12,213 bases of DNA, taken from assembly GCA_020723365.1 (NCBI GenBank), contig DYJB01000065.1:1547-13759 (forward strand), given 5' to 3'. The stretch's first letter is position 1; every line of letters starts with the position of its first letter. A program made the translations under genes and the position numbers. Positions 6,721-12,213 of the stretch are shown here, piece after piece. The DNA is from Candidatus Aquidulcis sp. Its GTDB lineage: Bacteria > Chloroflexota > Anaerolineae > Anaerolineales > E44-bin32. The notes below the pieces were generated by a model. The model did no database searches. It saw only the letters and a program-made list of their open reading frames with translations, and was not told the DNA's origin.

Positions 6721-7233
6721 ATGGAGAAGCGCAGGGAGTTGGTCACCTGGGAGGAGGTCGAGCGGCTGGTCGACCATCTGACCCCCCAGTTCACCACCGA
6801 GTTCGACAGCATGGTGATCGTAACCCGGGGCGGAGTCGTTCCCGGAGGGCTGCTGTGCGAAGCGCTCAACATCGAGAACGTCATGACCGCCAGCGTCGAC
6901 TTCCCGTTCGAGTCGCAGCGGCAGGCGGCAAAGCTTCTAGCTTGGCCCCAATTTATCCAATTCCCGTCTGACGCCCAATTGAGCGGCCGGAAGGTGCTGG
7001 TTGTCGATGATGTCTGGGGTTCCGGACGCACGATCACGGCCGTGAAGAACCGCGTCTCGGCCGCCGGGGGCTTCCCCTACACCTGCGTTCTCCATTTCAA
7101 CCCCCACCGCAGCCTGTTCTCCCAGGCAGGGCCGGATTTCTGCGCCGCCGTGACCGATGCCTACATCATCTTCCCCTGGGAGGTCAGCCGGGGGGTCGAC
7201 AAAGTGCTGCTCCAGCCCCCTCCAGGCGCCTGA
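6721..7233 (+). CDS. Type I phosphoribosyltransferase (purine salvage-like)
   Basis: A 170-aa cytoplasmic protein with the type I PRTase fold. The PRPP-binding loop VLVVDDVWGSGRT (92-104) has the two adjacent acidic residues, and VTRGGVVPGG (34-43) forms the loop contacting pyrophosphate. These enzymes join a base and PRPP to make a nucleotide and PPi. The short hood and overall look resemble hypoxanthine/xanthine-type enzymes, but I cannot fix the base, and regulators share the fold. ATG at 6721 is the first possible start because an in-frame TGA sits at 6715; the nearest purine-rich match is GGCAGG at 6706-6711. It is probably monocistronic, with an inverted repeat upstream and a hairpin over its stop. 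Confidence 0.85.
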   Translation: MEKRRELVTWEEVERLVDHLTPQFTTEFDSMVIVTRGGVVPGGLLCEALNIENVMTASVDFPFESQRQAAKLLAWPQFIQFPSDAQLSGRKVLVVDDVWGSGRTITAVKNRVSAAGGFPYTCVLHFNPHRSLFSQAGPDFCAAVTDAYIIFPWEVSRGVDKVLLQPPPGA

Positions 7234-7259
7234 GACAGGCGGAAAACCCGCCCTCAGGC
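7228..7259 (+). terminator. Hairpin over the phosphoribosyltransferase stop codon
   Basis: A 7-bp outer stem (7228-7234 with 7253-7259) and a 5-bp GC inner stem (7238-7242 with 7248-7252) are joined through a 3-nt bulge and capped by AAAAC. The TGA stop at 7231 is inside the stem. No T tract follows, but the consensus promoter begins five nt later, so the hairpin separates two transcription units. Confidence 0.5.
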
Positions 7260-7263
7260 TGAA

Positions 7264-7292
7264 TTGACAAGCCCGGGAGGGGTGCGTATAAT
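7264..7292 (+). promoter_or_regulatory. Consensus sigma-70 promoter of the S1-rpsU-infA operon
   Basis: TTGACA at 7264-7269 and TATAAT at 7287-7292 match the consensus at all twelve positions with the optimal 17-bp spacing. This is the strongest promoter in the window, as expected for a ribosomal-protein operon. Transcription should begin near 7299. Confidence 0.93.
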
Positions 7293-7298
7293 CCTGCT

Positions 7299-7430
7299 GC
7301 AGTCGCATGCAGGCCGCGTCGACGGGTAGAGGAGGGCGCCAGGGCAGCAAGTAGCCACGCTCGGTTTGGCGTCGATCCGCTAAGTAGGGCCTGATCGGCT
7401 TGTGACGTAAGCTGATCAGGCGTTTTGTTT
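7299..7430 (+). ncRNA. Structured leader RNA, probable attenuator upstream of the S1-like gene
   Basis: From the predicted start near 7299 the transcript runs about 130 nt to an intrinsic terminator. Segment 7318-7324 (GTCGACG) can pair with 7370-7376; 7371-7377 (GTCGATC) can instead pair with 7393-7399, which lies within the terminator's left arm. The three stems are mutually exclusive, giving the sequence anti-antiterminator, antiterminator, terminator. An inner stem 7335-7341 with 7367-7373 is another option in the first state. I cannot match it to a known riboswitch, T-box or ribosomal-protein leader. A free-standing small RNA is the alternative. The pairings come from reading by eye, without energy calculation. 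Confidence 0.6.
7389..7430 (+). terminator. Intrinsic terminator in the leader of the S1-like gene
   Basis: A 13-bp stem with one G-U pair (7389-7401 with 7409-7421) closes a 7-nt loop and runs directly into GTTTTGTTT (7422-7430). This is the only hairpin in the window with a true U-rich tail longer than four. It lies 23 nt before the ATG of the next gene, inside the leader of a strong promoter, so its job is probably conditional termination. Confidence 0.88.
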
Positions 7431-7444
7431 GCAGGGGAGGGCGG

Positions 7445-8518
7445 ATGGCGGAGCCACCCGACAGTTTTGCGGCCTTGCTCGCCCAGGCCGACTCGGTCTC
7501 CATGCCCCGGCGGGGGGATCTTCTGCGCGGGGTCATCCTTTCGATCGACTCGCAGGGCGCCATCGTCGATCTGGGCCTCAAGCTGGACGGCGTAATCCCC
7601 CGAGCCGACCTCGACCGCCTGCCGGCCGAGATCGCCCCCAAGCCCGGTGACAAGGTCGCCGTGATGGTCGTCGACCCGCTCGACGACGACGGCAACCTGG
7701 TCGTCTCGCTGGCCCAGGCGCGGGAGAGCGGCGACTGGCTGGACGCGCAGCGGCTGATGCAGTCCGACGCCATCGTCGAGGCCGTGCCCAGCGGCTACAA
7801 CCGGGGCGGCTTGATTGTGACCTTCGGGCGCCTGCGCGGCTTCGTGCCCGCCTCGCACCTGACCGATCTGCCCCGCGGCCTGGACGAGGAAGCCCGCGTC
7901 GTCCACCTCAAGCAGATGGTGGGCCGGCGCATGCCGTTCAAGGTTATCGAGGTCGACCCGCAGCGCCAGCGCCTGGTGCTCTCCGAGCGCAAGGCGATCC
8001 GCCAGTGGCGCCAGGACCAGAAGGGCCGGGTGATCTCGGAGCTGAGGGAAGGCGAGGTCCGCAAGGGCGTCGTCACCAGTTTGCGGGAGTTTGGCGTCTT
8101 CGTCGACATCGGCGGCGCGGACGGCCTGATTCACATCTCGGAGCTGGCCTGGCAGCGGGTCGAGGACCCCGGCCAGGTTGTGCAGGTGGGGCAGGAGGTC
8201 GAGGCGGTCATCATCCGCCTGGACCGCCAGTCCAACCGTATCGGGCTGAGCCTCAAGCGCCTGCAGCCCAACCCGTGGCAGATGGCTGCCGAGCGCTATC
8301 CCGCCGGCAGCGTGTGCCGCGGGCGGGTCACGCGCCAGACCGGCAGCGGGACCTACGTGGCCTTTTCCGATGGGGTCGAGGGCGTGATCCGGACGGGCGA
8401 CGCGGGCAGTGCCCCGGCGCACGGCTCGGAGGTTGAGGTGCGGGTCGTCTCGCTGGACCCCGAGCGCGAGCGGCTCGAGCTGGAGCTCCTTCCGGCGGCC
8501 GTGGGTGTCGCCGAGTGA
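7445..8518 (+). CDS. rpsA: Ribosomal protein S1 homologue with four S1 domains
   Basis: A 357-aa protein made almost wholly of four S1 RNA-binding domains at about residues 22-92, 106-180, 196-267 and 280-350. The third is the most canonical (GVFVDIGGADGLIHISELAW). S1 proteins bind single-stranded mRNA and help it onto the 30S subunit. E. coli S1 has six domains and 557 aa; four-domain versions of about 350-400 aa are usual outside Proteobacteria. ATG at 7445 follows AGGGGAGG (7433-7440) at four nt. It is first in an operon with rpsU and infA and lies under the consensus promoter and terminator-bearing leader. The symbol is by homology; a general S1-domain RNA-binding protein is possible. Confidence 0.87.
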   Translation: MAEPPDSFAALLAQADSVSMPRRGDLLRGVILSIDSQGAIVDLGLKLDGVIPRADLDRLPAEIAPKPGDKVAVMVVDPLDDDGNLVVSLAQARESGDWLDAQRLMQSDAIVEAVPSGYNRGGLIVTFGRLRGFVPASHLTDLPRGLDEEARVVHLKQMVGRRMPFKVIEVDPQRQRLVLSERKAIRQWRQDQKGRVISELREGEVRKGVVTSLREFGVFVDIGGADGLIHISELAWQRVEDPGQVVQVGQEVEAVIIRLDRQSNRIGLSLKRLQPNPWQMAAERYPAGSVCRGRVTRQTGSGTYVAFSDGVEGVIRTGDAGSAPAHGSEVEVRVVSLDPERERLELELLPAAVGVAE

Positions 8519-8543
8519 GGCCTGGGGGAAACACAACCGGGAG

Positions 8544-8554
8544 GGAGGTGATCC
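8544..8554 (+). promoter_or_regulatory. Exceptionally long Shine-Dalgarno of rpsU
   Basis: The eleven bases GGAGGTGATCC are perfectly complementary to the canonical bacterial 16S rRNA 3' end (GGAUCACCUCC). The ATG follows three nt later, putting the core GGAGG nine nt from the start. Other genes here match five to eight bases at most. Confidence 0.88.
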
Positions 8555-8557
8555 TGC

Positions 8558-8767
8558 ATGGCGACAGTAGTTCTTCGTCCGAATGAATCCCAGGATGCGT
8601 TGCTGCGCCGCTTTCGCAAGAAGGTGGCCAAGAGCGGCATCCTGAGCACCTTCCGGCGCAAGCGCTGGTTCGTGTCCAAGAGTGAACTGCGACGTATCGA
8701 ACGCAAGAAGGCGATCCGGCGGCTCAAGCGCCGGCAGCGCAAGTTCGCACCGCGTATGGAGAGCTAG
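8558..8767 (+). CDS. rpsU: 30S ribosomal protein bS21
   Basis: A 69-aa, very basic protein with the bS21 pattern: a short beta N-terminus (MATVVLRPNESQDALLRRF), the RRFRKKVAKSGIL helix, and a long Arg/Lys-rich C-terminal helix (RRIERKKAIRRLKRRQRKF). bS21 sits on the 30S platform next to the 16S rRNA 3' end and anti-Shine-Dalgarno, and supports initiation on natural mRNAs. Length is normal. It is 39 nt after the S1 homologue and 27 nt before infA. Its ribosome-binding site is unusually strong, which may let bS21 level control its own translation (inference). Confidence 0.95.
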   Translation: MATVVLRPNESQDALLRRFRKKVAKSGILSTFRRKRWFVSKSELRRIERKKAIRRLKRRQRKFAPRMES

Positions 8768-8794
8768 GGACCGGGGTGTGGCCCGGAGGGCTGG

Positions 8795-9049
8795 ATGACG
8801 AAACAGCAGGACAAGGTCGAGGTGGAAGGGATGATCGTCGAGGCGCTGCCGTCGACGCAGTTCCGCGTGAAGCTCGAGAACGGGCACACGGTCCTGGCCT
8901 ACCTCTCCGGCAAGATGCGCAAGTACTACATCCGCATCCTGCTCGGCGACCGGGTGCGCGTGGAGCTTTCGCCCTACGACCTCACCCGCGGGCGCATCAC
9001 CTACCGCTTCAAGAAGCGCGGCTCGGAACCGGAAGAGGAACAGACGTAA
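8795..9049 (+). CDS. infA: Translation initiation factor IF-1
   Basis: An 84-aa OB-fold protein. IF-1 binds the 30S A site during initiation and works with IF-2 and IF-3. The hallmark sequence is clear: KVEVEGMIVEALPSTQFRV, then LENGHTVLAYLSGKMRKYYIRIL, GDRVRVELSPYDLTRGRITYRFK. Typical IF-1 is 72 aa; this one has a short acidic C-terminal extension (EPEEEQT). ATG at 8795 is four nt after GGAGGG (8785-8790). Many bacteria carry infA in the spc operon; here it is with S1 and bS21, so the operon gathers proteins of the initiating 30S subunit. Confidence 0.96.
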   Translation: MTKQQDKVEVEGMIVEALPSTQFRVKLENGHTVLAYLSGKMRKYYIRILLGDRVRVELSPYDLTRGRITYRFKKRGSEPEEEQT

Positions 9050-9068
9050 CTTTCCGAACCGGACTCAT

Positions 9069-9107
9069 CGAACCGCCCTACGCAGCCGCGTGGGGCGGTT
9101 CGCTTTT
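9069..9107 (+). terminator. Strong hairpin terminator between infA and prmA
   Basis: A 15-bp stem with one G-U pair (9069-9083 with 9088-9102) and a 4-nt loop is followed by CTTTT on the plus strand. It lies 19 nt after infA. The prmA stop codon (minus strand, 9080-9078) and last codons form part of the stem, so the hairpin serves both converging units, although the minus side has no T tract. Confidence 0.85.
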
Positions 9108-9989
9108 CATCACCAGGGCCACCCATTCGCCGGATCGCCGCTCGTCCAGGCGCTGCAGCCCCCCGGCAAGGCAGGCCTCCAGCACGGACCCGGCCTGCTC
9201 GGCCAGGATGCCGGCCAGGATCACCACGCCCCCCGGCCGTACGGCACGCGCCAGCCCCTGGCGTGCCATCGCCTCCAGCACCGGCGCCAGGATGTTGGCC
9301 ACCAGCAGGTCGGCCGACGGGGCGCAGGCCTCCAGCAGGTCCTCGAGCGAACCGGCGCTGGCGTTGATCGCCTGCGCGACGCCGTTGCGGGCGGCGTTCT
9401 CGCGGGTGATGCTCACCGCCTGCGGGTCGATATCCAGGGCGCGGATCCGGCGGGCCCCCAGGCGCGCGGCGGCGATGCTCAGGATGCCGGAACCGCAGCC
9501 CAGGTCGATCATCTCATCGCCGGGACGCAGGTAGTCCTCGATCGCCGCCAGGCACAGCTGCGTGCTCGGGTGCGTGCCGGTGCCGAAGGCCATGCCGGGA
9601 TCGAGGAGGATCGGCAGGCGGTCGGGATCGGGCGAAGGGAGCCAGGCCGGCAGGATCATCAGGCGGCGGCCGATGGCAATCGGACGATAGTGGACCTTCC
9701 AGGCCTCGGCCCAGTCCTGGTCGTCCACGGGCTGGAAGGCCGGCGCCGGGAGAGGCAGGATCATGCCCAGGTGCCACAGGCCCTGCTCAACCGCCGCCCG
9801 GCGTGCCTCCAGCGTCTCGTCCGCCGGCAAGTAGGCGCAGACGGATACCGGCGTGGCGGAATCGGCGGCCGCTTCGCCCCGGCCTTCCGACTGGATCGCC
9901 ACGCCGCCGGGCGCGTGACGCGCCAACAGGTCGGCGACCGCTTCGGCCAGTTCGCCGCTCACCGTCAGGCGGATCTCCAGCCAGTTCAA
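9078..9989 (-). CDS. prmA: Ribosomal protein L11 methyltransferase
   Basis: A 303-aa enzyme that trimethylates amino groups of ribosomal protein L11 using SAM. After the N-terminal substrate-recognition domain (MNWLEIRLTV onward, 1-90) come the family signature DPGMAFGTGTHPST (130-143), SAM motif I IDLGCGSGIL (161-170), ALDIDPQAV (184-192) and VANILAPVLEAM (230-241). Length is typical. The start is a TTG at 9989-9987 overlapping the dnaJ TGA (TTGA), which implies coupled translation. Placement after dnaK-dnaJ is a familiar order in Gram-positive bacteria and related phyla. The last residues are encoded in the terminator stem shared with infA. Confidence 0.95.
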   Translation of the reverse strand: MNWLEIRLTVSGELAEAVADLLARHAPGGVAIQSEGRGEAAADSATPVSVCAYLPADETLEARRAAVEQGLWHLGMILPLPAPAFQPVDDQDWAEAWKVHYRPIAIGRRLMILPAWLPSPDPDRLPILLDPGMAFGTGTHPSTQLCLAAIEDYLRPGDEMIDLGCGSGILSIAAARLGARRIRALDIDPQAVSITRENAARNGVAQAINASAGSLEDLLEACAPSADLLVANILAPVLEAMARQGLARAVRPGGVVILAGILAEQAGSVLEACLAGGLQRLDERRSGEWVALVMKSEPPHAAA

Positions 9990-11104
9990 CCCGCCGAGCC
10001 CCCGAACAGGTCCTTAAGGGAATCCACGAACGACTTCTCTTGAGGTTTGGCGTCGGCGCCGAGCGTGGCGCCGAGCTTCTCGAGCAGCTCGCGCTGCTCC
10101 TTGGTGAGTGTGCGCGGGACTTCGACCGAGAGCATGACGAGCTGATCGCCGCGCCCGTTGCGGCGCACGTGCGGCACGCCCTTGCCCTTCAGGCGCACGA
10201 CGCGCCCGGGCTGGGTCCCGGTCGGCACGCTGACGGCCTCGTCCCCGTCGACGGTCGGCACGCTGATCTTGGCGCCCAGCGCCGCCTGGGCCAGGTTGAT
10301 GCTGACATCCAGCAGGATGTCATCGCCGCGCCGGCGGAAGAAGCGGTGCGGTTTGGCGTGCAGCACGAGGTACAGATCGCCGCGCGGCCCGCCGTTGACG
10401 CCCGGCTCGCCCTCACCCGACAGGCGGATCTGGGTGCCTTCGTCGACGCCGGCGGGCACCGGCACCAGGCGATCGATCTCCAGCCGCTGCTGGCCGGAGC
10501 CGCGGCAGGCCTTGCACGGGGTCGCCACCGTCTCGCCGGCGCCGCCGCACGCGGGGCAGGTGCCCACGTTGACCATCGAGCCCAGGAAGGTCTGGCGCAC
10601 CTGGCGGACCTCGCCGCTGCCGTTGCAGGTGGCGCAACGCACGGGGGTCGTGCCCGGCTCGGCGCCCGATCCCTGGCAGGCGCTGCAGGTGTCCTGGCGG
10701 GCGAAGTGGATCGGCTTCTCGGCGCCGAAGACCGCTTCCTCGAACGTCAGGCTCAGGTCGTAGCGCAGGTCGGCGCCGCGCCGCGGGGCGCGGCGCGAGC
10801 GGCGCCCGCCGCCCATGCCGAAACCGAAGAACTCCTCGAAGATCTCAAACGGGTTGATGCCGAAGTCGGTCGGCATGCCTTGCACGCCGGCGTGGCCGAA
10901 GCGGTCGTAGGCCGCCCGGCGCTGGTCGTCGGAGAGGACGGCGTAGGCCTCGTTGATCTCCTTGAAGCGCTCCTCGGCCCCGTCGTCCTTGTTGACGTCG
11001 GGGTGGTGCTGTTTGGCCAGCCGCCGGTAGGCGCGGCGCAGGTCCTCGGACGATGCGTCGCGAGGGACCTCCAACACCTGGTAGTAGTCGCGCTTCTCGG
11101 CCAT
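9986..11104 (-). CDS. dnaJ: Chaperone protein DnaJ (Hsp40)
   Basis: A 372-aa co-chaperone that delivers unfolded clients to DnaK and stimulates its ATPase. It has the full type I layout: J domain (1-70) with the HPD tripeptide at 34-36, Gly/Phe-rich linker (71-110), four CxxCxGxG zinc motifs (141-148, 158-165, 184-191, 198-205), and the C-terminal client-binding domains. All eight cysteines are present. ATG at 11104 gives the standard MAEKRDYY start. The gap to dnaK is 18 nt and shows no purine-rich Shine-Dalgarno, so initiation may rely on ribosomes ending dnaK. The stop overlaps the prmA start. Confidence 0.98.
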   Translation of the reverse strand: MAEKRDYYQVLEVPRDASSEDLRRAYRRLAKQHHPDVNKDDGAEERFKEINEAYAVLSDDQRRAAYDRFGHAGVQGMPTDFGINPFEIFEEFFGFGMGGGRRSRRAPRRGADLRYDLSLTFEEAVFGAEKPIHFARQDTCSACQGSGAEPGTTPVRCATCNGSGEVRQVRQTFLGSMVNVGTCPACGGAGETVATPCKACRGSGQQRLEIDRLVPVPAGVDEGTQIRLSGEGEPGVNGGPRGDLYLVLHAKPHRFFRRRGDDILLDVSINLAQAALGAKISVPTVDGDEAVSVPTGTQPGRVVRLKGKGVPHVRRNGRGDQLVMLSVEVPRTLTKEQRELLEKLGATLGADAKPQEKSFVDSLKDLFGGSAG

Positions 11105-11122
11105 GGCAGCGGTCGTCGGCGG

Positions 11123-12213
11123 CTAGGCTTCCTTGAACTGGCCGTCGATGACGTCGTCGCCCGACTTGCTGCCGGCCCCGCCCGCCCCGCCCGAGGGGCC
11201 GCCCGCCGCCGGGCCGCCCTGGGCGGAGGCGTGGGCGCCGATCTCCTGCATCGCTTGCAGCAGCTCGTTGGTCGCCGAGCGCACGCGCTGCGGGTTGTCG
11301 GACTCGAGCGCCCCGCGCGTGGCCTGGATGCGGGTCTCCACTTTGGAGCGGATATCGGCCGGAAGCTTGTCGCCCGCTTCGCGCAGCGCCTTCTCGGCCG
11401 TGTAGGCGGCATTCTCGGCGGCATTGCGGGCGTCGGCCATCTCGCGCCGGCGCGTGTCCTCTTCGCGGTGCGTCTCCGCCTCGCGCCGCATTTTCTCGAC
11501 CTCCTCCTCCGAGAGTCCGGACGAGGCGGTAATGGTGATGTGCTGCGAGCGGCCGGTGGCCTTATCCGTGGCGCTCACCTTGAGAATTCCGTCGGCGTCG
11601 ATGTCGAACGTCACTTCGATCTGCGGCATGCCGCGCGGGGCGGGGGGAATGCCGTCCAGCGTGAACTTGCCCAGCGACTTGTTGTCGGCCGCCATCGGGC
11701 GCTCGCCCTGCACGACATGGATCTCCACCTCGCGCTGCGAGTCGGAGGCGGTCGAGAAGACCTGGCTCTTGCGCGTCGGCACGGTCGTGTTGCGCTCGAT
11801 CAAGGCCGTGGCCACCCCGCCCAGCGTCTCGATCGAGAGCGACAGCGGCGTGACGTCCAGCAGCAGGATGTCCTTCACCTCGCCGCCCAGCACACCGGCC
11901 TGGATGGCGGCGCCGATGGCCACGACCTCGTCCGGGTTGACGCCCCGGTGCGGCTCGCGGCCGAAGATCTTGCGCACCGCTTCCTGCACGGCCGGCATGC
12001 GCGTCATCCCGCCCACCAGCACCACCTCGTGAATGGCCGACGGGCTGAGCCCGGAATCCTGCAGCGCCTGGCGGCAGGGGGCGATCGAGCGCTCGATCAG
12101 GTCGTCGGTCAGTTGCTCGAGCTTCGAGCGTGAGAGCGTGAGGTTCAGGTGCTTGGGTCCGCTGGCGTCGGCGGTGATGAACGGCAGGTTGAGCTCCGTC
12201 TGCATCACGCTCG
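11123..12213 (-). CDS. dnaK: Chaperone protein DnaK (Hsp70), N-terminus outside window
   Basis: About 363 residues, covering the C-terminal 60 percent of DnaK; the frame is open to the right edge. Visible: the end of the ATPase domain with VLVGGMTRMPAVQEAV and NPDEVVAIGAAIQAGVL, the interdomain linker around KDILLLDVTPLSLSIETLGG, the beta-sandwich substrate domain (TVPTRKSQVF, SQREVEIHVVQGERPMAADN) and the helical lid (GLSEEEVEKMRREAETH). It ends with a Gly/Ala-rich linker and DDVIDGQFKEA, a variant of the usual acidic C-terminal motif. It heads the visible part of a dnaK-dnaJ-prmA operon; grpE and perhaps hrcA would be expected upstream, beyond base 12213. Confidence 0.98.
   Translation of the reverse strand, partial: SVMQTELNLPFITADASGPKHLNLTLSRSKLEQLTDDLIERSIAPCRQALQDSGLSPSAIHEVVLVGGMTRMPAVQEAVRKIFGREPHRGVNPDEVVAIGAAIQAGVLGGEVKDILLLDVTPLSLSIETLGGVATALIERNTTVPTRKSQVFSTASDSQREVEIHVVQGERPMAADNKSLGKFTLDGIPPAPRGMPQIEVTFDIDADGILKVSATDKATGRSQHITITASSGLSEEEVEKMRREAETHREEDTRRREMADARNAAENAAYTAEKALREAGDKLPADIRSKVETRIQATRGALESDNPQRVRSATNELLQAMQEIGAHASAQGGPAAGGPSGGAGGAGSKSGDDVIDGQFKEA

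Noticed and set aside
7325..7365. Resemblance of GGTAGAGG and CAAGTA in the leader to a lysine riboswitch, and of the AGCA part to SRP RNA
   Set aside because: The leader is too short for a lysine riboswitch and lacks its other conserved blocks; the GGAA tetraloop and partner motif of SRP RNA are absent.
7184..8887. A 567-codon minus-strand frame opposite the S1 homologue
   Set aside because: It crosses the promoter, leader and terminator and is antisense to S1, rpsU and part of infA; no domain is visible.
9803..12133. A 776-codon open frame on the plus strand opposite dnaK, dnaJ and prmA
   Set aside because: It is antisense to three unmistakable genes, has low-complexity Ala/Arg/Gly/His composition and no recognisable domain. 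Long antisense frames are expected in GC-rich coding DNA.

Overview
This is a GC-rich chromosomal stretch (about two-thirds G+C by eye) made of housekeeping genes. The proteins, the gene order and the ordinary Shine-Dalgarno signals suit a free-living bacterium of the Chloroflexota (Anaerolineae-like), probably from a metagenome. The phylum is my inference from protein style and neighbourhood; there is no rRNA or other decisive marker here. I see no mobile element, CRISPR array, tRNA or rRNA.

Layout: (1) 1-1358, the 3' two-thirds of pnp (PNPase), ending in a perfect GC-rich hairpin. (2) 1466-2230, a TspO/MBR-like membrane protein. (3) 2384-6558, a probable five-gene operon: two tandem AI-2E family membrane proteins whose genes overlap, two small unknown proteins (93 and 61 aa), and a SAM-dependent methyltransferase with a THUMP-like C-terminus. 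It closes with a long near-perfect inverted repeat at 6544-6592. (4) 6721-7233, a single phosphoribosyltransferase gene with its own candidate promoter and a hairpin over its stop codon. (5) 7264-9049, a translation operon: consensus sigma-70 promoter, roughly 140-nt leader with an intrinsic terminator, then a four-S1-domain ribosomal protein S1 homologue, bS21 (rpsU) and IF-1 (infA). A strong hairpin terminator follows. (6) 9078-12213 on the minus strand, the chaperone operon dnaK (partial)-dnaJ-prmA, converging on infA.

Regions 1, 5 and 6 are core RNA decay, translation initiation and protein quality control. PrmA modifies ribosomal protein L11, so most of the window concerns the ribosome or RNA.

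The most interesting part is 7264-7444. A perfect TTGACA-17-TATAAT promoter drives a leader that ends in a textbook terminator 23 nt before the S1-protein start codon. Upstream segments can form two alternative stems that would compete with that terminator, which is the architecture of an attenuator or riboswitch. I recognise no known riboswitch class. In the same operon rpsU has an 11-nt Shine-Dalgarno fully complementary to the canonical 16S rRNA 3' end, suggesting a second, translational level of control.
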